From Antrodiella citrinella (taxonomy: Eukaryota > Basidiomycota > Agaricomycetes > Polyporales > Steccherinaceae): a DNA stretch of 64,000 nt. A program made the position numbers and the translations under genes. Positions 21,838 through 34,500 of the stretch are shown here, piece by piece. The notes below the pieces were generated by a model. It saw only the letters and a program-made list of their open reading frames with translations, had not been told where the DNA came from and did not search any database. The stretch covers positions 1 through 64,000 of the forward strand of contig SGPM01000122.1 in the NCBI GenBank assembly GCA_004802725.1, written 5' to 3'. Position 1 is the stretch's first letter. Every line of letters starts with the position of its first letter.

Positions 21838-24757
21838 CTACAGAAGAAGTACAGGCTCAGCCTCGACTGCATCAACTTCCACGTCACCCTTGTACACATC
21901 CTCAGATTTGAGGTCGGGCGGGTGGTCTGACTCATGCTCGGCTCTCCGGAATGCGGCGGCTTTGCGGTCCCGAGTTTGGAGGAATAGCGCGAGGAATGCG
22001 GCGCAGACTGTACGGTGAAAAACAGGGAAAAAATGAGCGGGAGGGTAAAGACAATGAATGATGGAAGCATACCGAGAGCAAAATCGATGGCGGCATTGGT
22101 GACGTTTCCCTTGAAGACTCTGTTATGATGGGTCAGTTCATATCACGCGCGCCAAGGCTGTGAGCAACTTACTTGGGCTGCTTAATCTGAGGGAATATAA
22201 CACTGCGAAGAATAGATGAGTGAGGAAATTATATCTGTACGAGCATGAGAATGCGTACATTGGTAGCCATGCTTGGACGACATATGCAAACGTATTGCAA
22301 CAAGCAATTACGAACGAACGTTCTGCGAGTAGAATAGGCCTGGTTAGACGATAGCTCTGGAATATAGGAATTAAAAGACACTCACTTTCGTTGTCGTGGC
22401 CCGTCAGCTCATTCGTCCAAGCCAGGATGATACCAGACAAGCCGCTCATGCAACCGGACTACAATTGACAGTATGTACGAAGATCACGTCAAGGAATATA
22501 CGAAACATACCATGTAGTAGAATACCCATCGCCTGCGACGCATTTTTGAGACAGGGTCTTAATAGTGACATAAGATTAGGACGCACCTTGTGATATTTGT
22601 GTACAGCGGAGTAGCGGCCAGAACAATCGAGTTGATCATATTCCAAGTCTACATCATACCTGTCAACACTGATTGTGATTCGGAGAAGTAGCGAGACGTA
22701 CGGCTGCAAAAACGATAGGAGGCCATCGAGCACCGATACCGTCCGAAGTCCACGCATAGACCAATGCTGTGGAAGAATGAGCACCAACAGAAGTACGACA
22801 ACAAACGACGAGACGTACTCATGGAGATAGCCACAGCGTAACCTCCTAGTGGATACGTGTTAAGCTGGGGGACGGTGTACACAGTGTGTCCGGGTTTGTT
22901 AAAACTTTGAAGCCTATATTTTGCAATAAGTCAGAAGGAGGAAAGGTCATTGTTATCTGGCTTAACGTACCAGAAAGTCATGGAGTTTGTAGTTTGCGCT
23001 CCTGAACCGTTGTTGAACTAAGAAAGAGCGTTGAGCTAGAACATCTGACGTCTGTGGAAAATCCACATACCAGAACATAGACTGTAAGAACCAATCAGCT
23101 CTCGAGTAAATGAGACAAAAAGGTCTCAGGAACTCACTCGGTACCATGACCCAAATATGCCAGCTGGTGAAGAAACCGAGGACCTATGATTTGATTAGCT
23201 TGCGAAGGGCGAATCATGACAATGGATATCGTACCTTCTTCGTAGTGAACTTTGCAGGAGGCTTCCTGCCAACCGATTCCATGCGCTTGATAGCTATGTC
23301 GATCTGCTTCTGGCTGTACAAGAACGAAGGACGTGTCGTCGTAGGCAGATCTGCCAAGAGTGACGACATTAGGTCGATGATCTAGTCTGCAAGTACGAGT
23401 GCTCACCTGGCATGGCCCAGAATCCGAATATGGCGATGGGGATCGTGATGACCCCATCAATGATGAAGAGCCCTGTAGATAGGGTCGTATCAGCAGATCG
23501 ACACCGGGGAGACGGTGAGAGAATTGCGTACATCGCCAACCGGCGAGACCACCTTTGCCGTGCAGGCCAGTGTATGCGCCCTAGATTGGAAGGAAACGAG
23601 TGAGTATATGCAGACGAATTGTGTTTAAGGTGGTATAAAATACCGATTGCAAGAATCCGCTGACCATCGGGCCAATTGAGCTCGCAGTCTATAATGACAC
23701 GTCAACAAGTGAAAACGAGGAGATAATACCCAGACACATACGTGGAATATGCAAGATCGTTTTGCCAACTCGTCGCCTTTGTACCAGCTTCCGATGACAT
23801 ATTGAATCGCAGAGTAGAACGTCGATTCTGCCAAACCTGAGAAGAATCGAACATTCAGCGTCAAGAAGTGTGTACGACATTGGAGAAATGTAACATACCA
23901 ACGAAGAAGCGGACAACGATAAGGGTGTTGAAGTTCTTAGCGGACGCGAGCACCATGGTTAGCGCGCTCCATATCAGCTCCATGACTGGAATCTTGAATC
24001 AAAAGTCAGAGGCATGACAACGTGTGGCACGAAAGTTGAGTTACCCATATCGACGGCCGTACTCGAGTGATGAGCATACTAAAATGAAAAGGTGAGATCT
24101 CAGAAAAGTCGGGGAGTAGAACGAGATCAGTTTACTTTGAAGGAATTTGACCGATGACGTATCCACAAGTCCAGGCAGTCGTAATGTAGTTGAGCTGGTT
24201 GCCATGTCTGTGATGCGAAGGAAAGTACAGTCAAGAAACACGTATGCCTGCGATTGATGGAAGTGCACTCACAGTCCGAGACTATGAAGTAAATCAGGAT
24301 TGAAAGTCCGTGCAAATTATGAAGAAGCACTCACTCAGTCTGCATGCCGGAGACATATGCGTTCTGTAAGATCGGTGAGTAATAGAAATGGAAGATCGGC
24401 ATGATCAACGTACTGTGACATTCTGCTGATCGAGATACGTGGAGAACAAGCAGTGTCAGCGGAGATGAAAGGTAGATCGTGAGGAATAGACTTATTTGCT
24501 GAAGTACGAAAGCGCAGCATAGGTGAGCAAGCAGGCGTCGAGTTTTGCTAAGAACCTGCGCTCTTCCGGTGACTTGTTCCAAGTATCCCTAAGAATGGAT
24601 ATGTTTTAGTATGGAACGGCCATGAAACGACAGTCTAGAGTGACACGAACCAGATGTAACTTGACAGCGGTCTCTTCTCCGGTATGCCCGTTGACGTGGC
24701 GTCCGAGTCCAACGTGAGCGACTTCTCGAGAGGTTGCGACTTCTCAGTGTCCGACAT
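21838..24757 (-). CDS. MFS transporter, allantoate-permease (Dal5) family, copy 1
   Basis: Plasma-membrane permease of the anion:cation symporter family, likely for an organic anion or nitrogen compound. Seen on the minus strand: start [20 protein letters not shown] at 24,757, then more than a dozen exons with introns of about 50-70 nt. Family landmarks are [156 protein letters not shown] and a cytosolic acidic tail ending at 21,838. Twelve membrane spans are expected from the family. It is closely similar over its whole length to the gene at 37,945 and shares a promoter block with it. It is divergent from the oxygenase gene at 25,489. The substrate cannot be told from sequence. Confidence 0.9.
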
Positions 24758-25488
24758 CTTGGCGTGAACACGAAAGTAGGAGCAGTGAGAGCAGGATGGC
24801 CTTTCGGACTTCTCATATTGAATCCAGGACCACCAGCTTATAATACGATGGGAATAGAAGTTAACGATGCGAATGTCATCATTATCACAGGGTGAATCTA
24901 GCGCGAGGCTAAGCGGGTATTTTCTTCGAGTCACGACTTATGGTACCAGTGCGAAGATAAGCACAGACCCTCGACGAACAGGACTCCTGACTCCGCGGTT
25001 GCGAGCCTGCAGCTACGAGGACGATGAAGACGGACGTCTTTCGTTTGAAAGGCGAAAAGAGGTACAGATTCTTGGTGTATTCTTGTCGTTGCGGCCAGAA
25101 ATGTTCGTATAGAGTGACGCAGAGCCTGCGATGTTGCAAAAGCACGCAACGCGCTACAAGTGAACATCCCAATAGTCTTCGGTGATTGGGCTGTAATTTG
25201 AACTACGCACCACAGAACAATCAGACGGGCAGATAGTGAGGGGTCATATGGCAAGATAGCAGCCAGTGGGGGTAACTTCCTAAAGATACCAATCACACCT
25301 TTGCATCATTCGAGTGGTCGATGAGGTGACCAGCCGTCAGGGGATCCTGCTTATTCAACGCAGAGGAACGAATAAAAGAAAGCAGAAGAGAGTTTCGCGT
25401 CTTGCTGTATCGACCCCACGACTCGTACTTTGTCTTGTCGTCCTCGTCGCGAACTTGAACAACTTTGAGCACCTTCCTAAACAAGACC
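24758..25488. other. Divergent promoter region between MFS-1 and the 2OG oxygenase
   Basis: 730 bases without a gene. It contains the conserved block at 24,926-24,961 and, reading towards MFS-1, an ATTATAAGCT TATA-like box near 24,835-24,845 that is also present upstream of MFS-2. Confidence 0.55.
24926..24961 (-). promoter_or_regulatory. Conserved promoter block with GATA site, MFS-1
   Basis: Reading towards MFS-1 the block has TTATCT (a GATA-factor site on the other strand), a short spacer ending in TGGTACCATAAGTCG, then TGACT. The same order, with few changes, lies upstream of MFS-2 at 37,767-37,803. It sits about 170-205 bases before the start codon. GATA sites mediate nitrogen control of permeases in fungi; the second half is unassigned. 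Confidence 0.6.
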
Positions 25489-27179
25489 ATGCCTGTCCCC
25501 GCACCCGAGCTTGGCGCTTACGATTTTGTCTCCGAAACCAAGGTACGTATACAACGTGTTCTTGTTCATATCTACTTGTTACTAACAAAAACATGTTTTA
25601 GGCTGACCTAGAATGGGCTGATTTGATCACCGTTGACTTGGCCTTGTTCGACACGCCCGAGGGCAAGAAGCAACTTGCTCAGACCCTCATCAAAGCCGTA
25701 CGCGAGGACGGTTTCTTCTATGTCACCAACTTCAACATCGCCCAAGAACGCGTCAACCGTCAGTTCGCTATCGGAAACAAGTTCTACGAGACTCCCCTCG
25801 AGGAGAAGCTCAAGTATGTTCCTGCTGGTCTCGGTATGTGCTCCCTTCTTTCGTCAAGTGTACTCCTGCTTATGACCTCTGCTCGTGTAGACAACGGCGA
25901 GTTCAACGGCTATGTACCCGCTGGTCGCCGAATGTGAGATACTCTTGAATTGTATCTGATTCAAGCTGACCATAACAATCTGAACAGTTTGAACGCCGAA
26001 CTCAACTTGCGTGACCGCGTTGAGGTGTACAACATCCCCAGTCAGTTGTGATATCTTTCTATATTTTTTTCGTCTCATCCTCATCAATTTTTCAGAATTC
26101 AACGGCGACTTCAAACATCAACACCCCGAGCGCATCCAGCAACACCTCCCGGAGATTGAAGAGTTCGCTCGTGTAAGTTTCCATTACCTTTGCAGACTGG
26201 TAAAACTATTGATCGTGATACTTTTACAGAGTCTTCATAGCGAGGTCTTGGACCGTCTCCACGTCCTTCTTGCCATTGCCCTCGAGCTTCCCGAGGACTA
26301 CTTCACCAACATCCACAAGTACGAAGTCAAGAGCGAGGTACGCAGAGGTCGAACCTACAGCATCAACATGATTTGACGTTCTCTTGTCAATAGGACCACC
26401 TGCGCTACATGAAGTACACCAAGTTCTCTCCCGAAGAGAACGACAAGCTTGGTCAGATGTGGGGACGTGGTCACACTGGTACGACGACCTCCATTCGTCA
26501 CATCACACGAGCAACCTCTCACTCATCATGTCTCACAGACTTGGGTTCGTGGACCCTCCTGTTCCGTCAGCCCGTCGCCGCTCTGCAAATCCAGAACCAC
26601 AAGACTGGGGCATGGAAGTGGGTCAAGCCCCAGAACGCTACGCTTACTGTCAATGCTTGCGACGCTTTGACCCTTTTGACGGGTGGATACGTTCGCAGCA
26701 CAATCCACCGGTACGTGTTTTTTGCCCTCTGTATCTCACGTGATGACTGATTACTTCTGATTCGTAGTGTGGCTGCTCCTCCTAAGGACCAGCAACACGT
26801 TGACCGACTTGGTCTTCTCTACTTCTCTCGGTACGTTGGATACCTCTTCACGATCATTATTTAGCTAACGCGTATGCTCCGACTAGTCCTCACAACGACG
26901 TCCCGCTCGCCGCCGTCAAAGAGTCTCCCGTCCTCCAGCGCGAGGGCGCGACCCAGAATGCATTTGAGAAGTCCGGTAATCCCGTTCCCACCATGGAAGG
27001 TCAGTCCCTCGCATCACTTGTCCTGATGGTCGAGATACTGAACGGTGTGTTTTCTGAAACTTGTAGAATGGACATTCGCGAAGCAGAAGTGGCAGCGCAC
27101 GAAGGGTGTCGTTCGCGGTGATCCTAACCATGAGACTGCGGAGATCTTGCCGGGTTGGAATGAGAGGATCTATGCTTAG
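25489..27179 (+). CDS. 2-oxoglutarate/Fe(II)-dependent oxygenase, isopenicillin-N-synthase-like
   Basis: Seen: start MPVPAPELGAYDFVSETK at 25,489, then about nine short introns. The N-terminal half has ITVDLALFDTPEGKKQLAQT and VREDGFFYVTNFNI, as in the DIOX_N domain. The catalytic half has MGRGHT joined by an intron to DLGSWTLLFRQPVAALQIQN, giving the HxD pair of the iron site, then LTGGYVRSTIHRV for the distal His, and RLGLLYFSRP with the Arg and Ser that bind 2-oxoglutarate. It ends NERIYA at 27,179. Length (about 360 residues) is normal for the family. Known: these cytosolic enzymes hydroxylate, desaturate or cyclise small molecules; the substrate is not predictable. The gene is head-to-head with the MFS-1 transporter, which may or may not be functionally linked. 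Confidence 0.9.
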
Positions 27180-27535
27180 AGAGAGTAGACTACGAAATAT
27201 TGTAGGTTATCTGGTAGGAAGGTAAAAACAGGAATGTGTATGTATTGTTTCGTCAATAAATCGCTTCGAGCACGTTAATTACAGCGAAATGTACATGGGA
27301 GCTCAATGATCATGACGACGCATATTTTGTCGACGTCGATGTCGATGTCGGACTTTGGATTGACGTCGAGACCGGCGGTTCCAGGATGAGTTTATGGGCG
27401 CTTCACTCTTCTCTTCTTTGCCAGTGTGTAACCACGAAAGGTTTCTCCTCGTCTTAGTACGAAGAATCAACCTCACACGTATGTTTGGACAGAAAACTGC
27501 TTGTATCAAAATCTAATTCTGTCTACAGATCCAAA
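27180..27535. other. Intergenic with short GTCGAT repeats
   Basis: 356 bases. A small run of GTCGAC/GTCGAT hexamers lies at 27,328-27,350. A likely 5' UTR intron acceptor (TCTACAG) ends just before the start at 27,536. Confidence 0.4.
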
Positions 27536-28057
27536 ATGTCACTACTGTGCACTCTCCGCATACCATCTTGTCGGACGCTCGGCGGACCTTCCTCACTGAC
27601 CCAAACCCGCCTAGTCTCCTCCTCGCCCTACGGACGCACCCACGTCTGGAAACACCGCCCCAAAACTTTCCCAAACCCATGCGTCCCGACATTTCCGCAG
27701 CTCGTCGTGCGCGCCGACGGCGCCACGTACACACACTACATCACCTCCCCGCGCTCGACCATGCACCTCACGCGCGACACCACGAACCACCCGCTCTGGA
27801 ATACCTCCAGTATGGCCGGTGAGACGGACGAGAGTGAGTTGACCGGGCGGTTGGGGAGGTTCAATAGGCGGTTTGAGGGGCTGGGTGGGACGGGAAGCGA
27901 TGTGCAATGGATGGAGGGCGTGGATAGTGGGAAGCCGTTGACGCAGGAGCAGTTGGATGAGATGAAGAAGAGTGTGTGGACGAGTGCGAAGCCGGGGGTT
28001 GGGGCGGCGGCGGCGGCGAAGAAGAAGGCTGGGCCTGGTAGTGGGAGGAGGAAGTGA
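27536..28057 (+). CDS. Mitochondrial large-subunit ribosomal protein bL31m
   Basis: Seen: intronless frame starting MSLLCTLRIPSCRTLGGPSS at 27,536, with a basic, hydroxylated N-terminus suited to mitochondrial import. The conserved core is HVWKHRPKTFPNPCVPTFPQ followed by VVRADGATYTHYITSPRST and LTRDTTNHPLWN, as in fungal bL31m (yeast Mrpl36 family). Then FNRRFEGLGG and an Ala/Lys-rich tail. Known: a structural protein of the mitochondrial 54S subunit. The downstream Met was preferred over an upstream one at 27,485 because the latter lies in a probable UTR intron. Confidence 0.85.
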   Translation: MSLLCTLRIPSCRTLGGPSSLTQTRLVSSSPYGRTHVWKHRPKTFPNPCVPTFPQLVVRADGATYTHYITSPRSTMHLTRDTTNHPLWNTSSMAGETDESELTGRLGRFNRRFEGLGGTGSDVQWMEGVDSGKPLTQEQLDEMKKSVWTSAKPGVGAAAAAKKKAGPGSGRRK

Positions 28058-28791
28058 GCGGTGGTTGGCGTGATGTGGTGAGTGTCGGATACGGTTTGGA
28101 CGTTTTGCTCTGGTCTAATGTAATTTTCAGACCGCACTTCCGGATGTTACAACTAGTCTATCTCTTAATATCATCATTGTCTCCTCCATGATGTGCGAGG
28201 TGATGCTTCCGCAAGAGTTTGTATACTCGGAAGAGCAACACTCTTCTGGTACTACGGAACACGAGTCCAGAAGTATCACCAGTCGTTCATCAGTGCTGCG
28301 AGAGCAGTATGTCAACGCCTGAAACAGGCTGTCACCAGAAGACATCTCTTTGTTTCGCATCACTTTCACCTCATGTTTGCCTCTCGTTGACTTACAGATA
28401 CCGACAAGTCGACATGAAAACTTGGGACTACGACGTGTGGAAGGCTTCCCGAACCTCTTGCGTCAAAGCTGGAACATGATGCTCCAATTACAATGAATTC
28501 GTACAAGTACAGACTAACGTACATGCAACATGCATGGTAAGAGTAATACAGCGTAAACTAATCGCACTTGGTTAACGTACTCAAAGCAGTAGGATATACG
28601 CGAGCAAAGGATCAAAAGTTCGATAATAAAATGTGGTCCTGAGATTCGCGAAACAGCAAGGAAGAAAGATGGAGCGTTGTGATTGTATGCTGTGCCTGGG
28701 TGTCAAAGCGACACGCATAGCCATAAAAGTCAGAAGCCGCCAAAGGAAGACGCCGAAAGAGAGGCGAAGTGTACCTTGGACAAGCGACGCA
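28058..28791. other. Convergent intergenic region
   Basis: About 730 bases between convergent genes. Small frames without motifs; nothing recognised. Confidence 0.5.
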
Positions 28792-29336
28792 TCACTCTAC
28801 GTCTGCGTCGGCCTCTGCTTCCGCATCCTCAGCGGGCTCTGCATCACCCGTCGCCGCTGTCTTTCTGGTGGTGCGTGTAGCAGCAGCAGGCTTCTCAGCG
28901 GGGACCTTCTTGCTGCGCTTCTTGGGCTCCTGACCGCGGTTAGGGTTTTCAGGCGCATCGCGCCATTGAGCAGCCACCTGGACGCGAGGTGTTAGAAGAC
29001 GCATAGATGCAAAAACGCGCGAGGGAGCGGACGCACGGCAGACATGGCTTCCTTGACGGGACGATCGGGATTGGCTTCACGCCAAGTCTTCAGGTTTTCA
29101 GCGACGTATTTGTTGTACAAGCTTGGGGCACGCTTGCCGCCAGAACCTAAGCGATACATGATAAGCGTCTCGGCAGACGTTCGCAGGAGAAACACGCACC
29201 CCTCGGCTTGGAGTTGGCAGCACGGGTCGCGGTTTTGGTTTGTGTTTCTAGCGAGGGGAGGAAAAACGCGTCAATATGATGGGCTGTGTGGGGAATGGGG
29301 GTTCGGAGGAGTAATACCAGAGGTAGTTTTGACCAT
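28792..29336 (-). CDS. HMG-box/YABBY-like small chromatin protein
   Basis: Seen on the minus strand: start MVKTTS at 29,336, then short exons giving TQTKTATRAANSKPRG, then GGKRAPSLYNKYVAENLKTW followed by REANPDRPVKEAMSA and, after an intron, VAAQWRDAPENPNRGQEPKK. The tail is Lys/Ala-rich and then acidic, stopping at 28,792. Known: the APSLYNKYV...MSAVAAQWRDAPENP pattern is found in small fungal proteins with an HMG-box/YABBY-like fold that bind DNA. Total about 125 residues in four exons. Inferred: a nuclear architectural protein. Confidence 0.8.
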
Positions 29337-29747
29337 GGCGAGCAAGATGACTTGGGCAGTGGAAGAGGGCTAGATGGTGGAGTGGATGAGAAAGAGGGGT
29401 CGCGGGGGAGGGGGCGACTGGAGGCTTAAGTAGATGCCTCCACAGCGGAGTCCCAATGGAACGCGTCGATCGACGCGATCACGTGGACTGGTCCGTGCAG
29501 ACGTCACGCGTAAGGCTATTTTTGGTGACCACGTGGGATGCTATTGCTGGCTGGCGTCGGAGTTTGAAGGGAAGATCCGAATTTTTGTATTTGAAGGGCG
29601 GGTTGCTGGCTGTCGCTTTCTTCCTCTCAACGCTCTCGTCGTCTTTCTCCTCCTCTTTCTCGGTCTCCTCATCGTTCGTCGCGGTCCTTTTGCGACCCGT
29701 ACATACATATCCCCCGTCCACACACACAGATACCAGCTTTTAGGACC
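29337..29747. other. Divergent promoter, HMG-like and MAG-like genes
   Basis: 410 bases between head-to-head genes. CT-rich leader before 29,748. No gene seen. Confidence 0.5.
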
Positions 29748-31029
29748 ATGTCCGTCGTCACTCGTTCTTCCTTCTTGGCCGTCGCCGCCGCCCTCTCTGT
29801 TCAAGTCGTCCTCGGTCAAGACATTGGCCAGCCTGGCTTCACTGCTCTTTACGACAAGCACATCCCTTACAACCAGATCGTGCGTACTGCTCCTCTTTTC
29901 TCACTCCAGTGGACTGACATGTTTATGTCAGCCCTACCAAGTCGACCCCGATCCCAATGCTACCCGTGGTCCCCAGGCCGGTTACAACATCTGTAACTCG
30001 ACCACCGCTACCCAGACTTCTGAGTGCCAGACCATGATTTTCAACGCCATCGACGGTGTGTTGTCACCGCGTATTCTCCCGGTGGCGCCTGCTGATGGCG
30101 CTTTTTATAGACTTCTGTTTGTGGTCTTCTCCTCAACCAGACCAGCCCATCTCCGATACCGAGGCGGTCGAGGTCGCCTGGTGCACGTCCAACAAGTACG
30201 GCGCCCGTACCATTCCCCAGGGCACTCTCACTGGTGTCCAGTTCTTGACCACCCCCGACTACATTGAGATGATTGCTTTCATCAACCAGACTCTCATCAA
30301 CTTGCCTGCTGATGATTTCGGTGGTGAGCTCGACCCCCACGGTGCCGATCTCGTGAGTGCCTCGCGTTTCTAAAAGAGCATGTGTGATTGACGCGTGTTG
30401 TTATGCAGCGTGGTAACCCCATGGGTGGTCTCGTTTACTCGACTCACTTCACCAATGACTCCAGTCTCGGCCAGGTCTCTGACTGGAACGAGTTCATCGG
30501 CGGTGGCCAGATGTGCATTAAGCTGTGTAACCCCAGCAGCCCTAACAGGGCCAATCTGTGCGAGAACAGATACGATCTCATCGGTCTCTCGTTCAACTGC
30601 CCCAACCAGGCTCAGGACAACGTGTTCGAGACTTGCGACTCTGACAACCAGGACCCCGTCGGTACTTACACCACTAATGGTCAGGTCATGACCTGGTCGC
30701 AGCCCGCCGTTGGACCCATCACCACCCTGCCTTACAGCGTCCGCATCCCCAGCTCGTCGAACTGCCAGACCCTGCAGTCGACTGACCTGTACACTTCCCT
30801 GCTTGCCGTTGCCAGCCCCTCTGCTAGCGGCTCGAGCGGTGCCAGTGCTACGCCTACTGCCAGTGGTGGTGCCAAGACAAGCGGTGGATCGTCCGGTGCT
30901 GCAAGCCGTACCAGCTCAGGTGGAGCTGCCCCTACAGGAGCCAGTCAGGGCAACGCTGCCAGCGTTAACGGTGTCTCTGCGTTCGCCACCGTCTTTGGTG
31001 TGCTCGCTGCTGTTGCGTTCTTGGCTTAG
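29748..31029 (+). CDS. Secreted, probably GPI-anchored MAG-like glycoprotein
   Basis: Seen: signal peptide MSVVTRSSFLAVAAALSVQV then VLGQDIGQPG. Three introns (about 29,880-29,932, 30,056-30,110, 30,353-30,408). The mature part has several cysteines (NICNSTTATQTSECQT, DFCLWSSPQPDQ, VAWCTSNKYG, GGELDPHGADL, MGGLVYSTHF, MCIKLCNPSSPNRANLCENR). From about residue 300 a Ser/Thr/Gly/Ala-rich spacer leads to a hydrophobic C-terminus (FATVFGVLAAVAFLA), the usual layout of a GPI-anchor signal. Known: basidiomycete genomes carry many such proteins, often labelled macrophage-activating glycoprotein because of one described member; biochemical role unknown. Likely a cell-wall or surface protein. Confidence 0.85.
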
Positions 31030-31522
31030 GGTTTTGTTTATTGTTGATGAGGAGGTGATGATATTGGACGATTTGAGTTCGAACGGACAGAGAACAGTAC
31101 CCCCTTATTCCCTCTATACCGATAATCTGCATTTTTCTTTTCGATTGATACCGTCGCATGTCGTTTTGCTTCAGATACCTGGTGTCGTCCAAAAGCTAAG
31201 TAGCTGCTGGTAGGCTCTGACGTTGCATTGCAATAGAGTGTTATTTGACTGTTTACTATGACTGTGATGTCGGTGGCCGGCTAACGAGTGTCGACATCGT
31301 GATGCACATAGCCAACGGAATGATCATGAAAGAGATTTGAAACAAAGCAGCGCATAAGCTATATCGAGGATGATCACCGTGAGGAGCGGCCCATTTCAAT
31401 CGTGTGCCGCGCAAAGAACGTAAGAGACTCTTTATAAGTTGACCACCACCATCATCTCCTCTCCGTCCTCCTTTCCTCTTCTTCTTCTTCACCTCTGGAA
31501 TCTCTGGCATTCCTCGTCCGGA
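31030..31522. other. Intergenic
   Basis: About 490 bases; 3' UTR of the MAG-like gene and promoter/leader of the decarboxylase gene with a CT-rich run near 31,450-31,490. Nothing else recognised. Confidence 0.5.
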
Positions 31523-34500
31523 ATGGTGCGGGCTCCCCAGAAGGCCCTCAAGATTGGCCGTGCTATCAAGTCCGCAGCACGCTACCCTGTACAGAAGGTC
31601 TCCGGCTCACGCTCCAACAACTTCTCCCCCCTCCAAGGCGAAGCTCCCCTCGTCGTTCTCAAGGTACAGGTTCTCTCCTGCGCACAGCTGCTCGCGAAGG
31701 ATAAGAATGGCTTCAGCGATCCGTACGTTGCACTCTCTGTACACGCCGCTCACAGCCGGCTGCCTCGTAACCGCATGTTCTCTACAGATTCGTCGTCGTA
31801 TCGGTTCTGAGCGTCCGTCACCGCACCCCCGTCTCAAAACGCACCTGCAACCCCGTCTATGCCGCGAAAGATGCCACCTTTGATTTCCCTTTGTATCTCT
31901 CGCTCGCGGACAAGCTCGGAGTCGTAGAGTTGGTCATATGGGACAAGGACATGATCAAAAAGGACTATCTCGGCGAGGTCTCCATCCCGCTCGAAGATTG
32001 GTTCAGGAATGGCAATGCGTATGCGTTCAATGATTCAGAAAACAAGGTACGTTGGTGGTTTATTTCAGTACCTCAGAGCCACATGCCCATCCCCGTTCTC
32101 GACCGTAGCCTTTTGATATTCCCGTCGTGTCCACCCGCGTCAACACACGTCCCACCGGCACAATACAGGTCAAGCTCGGGTTCGAGTACCCTGCCAATGT
32201 AGCCGCCCTCATGGAGTTCTCCGAGGTCTACGATGAACTCGTCAAGCTCTCCCGGCCCAGTCTCATGTCCGCTCCTCCCGTGCGTTATTCTGTTACGATA
32301 ATACCCTGCATGTTAGCTGAACCGGCGTGTAGACCGAGGGTATCGGTACCATCCGTTCCCACCAGTCTGGTCCCCAGTACCAGGACGACGGTTTGAGTTC
32401 TGACGACGAGACTGACGACGACGACGATGAAGACGGCCCGTCCGGTTCGCATTCCCTTTCCAACATATTTGTACCTCCAACCAACTCAACGTACACGATG
32501 CCACCAACAGACTACCTCCCACACCACATGCGCCAGCCATCCACGCCGACCACCACGGCGCATGCGCACGATATCAAACAGCCACGCCCGATACCTGCTT
32601 CTCAGGCTACCAGCCCGATGACCACGCCTACACCCACGAACACGCAGTTTGCGGCTATACCACCATCCATGTCGTCTGCGTCTGCATCGAGTAATGGGAC
32701 GATAACTCTTAATACCAATGTCCCGCCTGCGCCCGTGCAACAGCTCATCAAGTTACAGCCGCCGTCTAAACCGCCGTCGCCAGCGTCGACGTTCAGCATA
32801 CCCAAGATCTTCCCGCGTCGTCCGACATCGACCCGGTCGTCGTCTATTGACAGCAACACGATGACCACGAGTCTGACGTTGAGCGGCGGCGGGGCGCCGA
32901 CGCTGTCCACGCCGTCTACCAGCTTGCCTGCGTCGGGATCGAGCACGCCGGCGACTCCTCGGCCGGGTATCGGGAAACCGAAGTTCAGCCGCAAGAGTTG
33001 GGTTGGGGCGCCGAAGCAGGTTGCGTATAACTTTTCGGCGACGAGTCATGATATTCTGGGGATCGTCATGTTGGAGATTGTCAAAGCGCATGATCTGCCG
33101 AAGTTGAAGAATTGTGAGTGTCGTTCGATTTTTTGGTGTACTAGATTGGGGATCGGACGATGTATGCTGATTCTATGTTGCTTCCCAGTGACTCGGACAG
33201 GTTGGGATATGGATCCGTTCGTCGTCATTTCGTTTGGAAAGAAAGTCTTCCGTACACGTGTCATCCGACACTCCTTGAGCCCTGTCTGGGACGAGAAGCT
33301 TCTATTCCACGTTCGTCGGTACGAGAACGCGTTCAAGCTGCAGTTCACCGTCCTCGACTGGGACAAGCTTTCGTCGAACGACTACGTTGGTGATGCCATG
33401 TTCAACGTCGCCCAGTTGATCGAGGAGGCACCGCAGAAGGATGAGAAGACTGGGTTGTATCCTATGGACGCTGATGCGACGGACGATGGGATGAAGGAGC
33501 TTGTGCTTCCGTTGTCAACGGCGAAGGAGATGCCTTGGGAGTCGAAGCATAACCCGTTGCTTGTCGTACGGTGCGTGGTCTCTCTTCTTATTGCTATGCA
33601 GACACGTGCTTAATCGTGGTATGATCCATAGTGCGAAATATCAACCATATGACGCGCTTCGTCAGCGCTTCTGGCGGCAATACCTGAAGCAGTACGACAC
33701 GGATGATCAGGGGACGATCTCTAACCTTGAGCTCACGTCTATGCTCGACTCGCTAGGGTCCACGCTCTCACGGGAGACAACGGATTCGTTCTTCACTCGG
33801 TTCGGCAAGAACACCCAAGACGTGTTGACGATTGACGAGGTGGTGCGGTGTCTGGAGACAGAGCTGTGTCGCCCGCCCGAGGAGAAGAAGCGTATTAACT
33901 TTGACGAGTCGGTACACGACACAAGTGTTCCTGCCACGCCGTCCCACCTCACTGCGTACGATTCTCAGCTCCCCAAGTTGAACTTTGACACGTTGGACTT
34001 TGCGGGTCCACTGGGCAACCAACCGTCCTCGTCCTCGTCGGAATACCAGGTGGACGCGCGGAAACCGTCGCTACCTGGTGCCACCACCACAGACCCGATG
34101 ATGGAGCCTCTGACGGACGTGATGGCTCTGACGCCTTCCTCGTCGTCCTCGTCTTATGCGACAGGTACGACCCCCACCCCGCGTGCGACGCAGTTCGAGC
34201 GACGGCCGTCCTCTGGGTTCGGTTCCGGCGCGTCTTCCGATGCCGAAGAAGGCGGGTCACCACCCTCTGGGTCCTCCTCCCCCAGCTCCGGGTCAGAAGA
34301 CTCCTTCGAGCGGGTGATCAACGTGAAGAATTGCCCCTTGTGCCATAGGCCGAGGATGAGCAGCAAGGCGGAGGTGGATATTGTGACGCATTTAGCGGTG
34401 TGTGCGAGTCAGGATTGGGCGAGGGTGGATAGGATCGTCGTGGGGAACTTTGTGACGGCGAGTCAGGCGCAGAGGAAGTGGTATACGAAGGTGATCTCGA

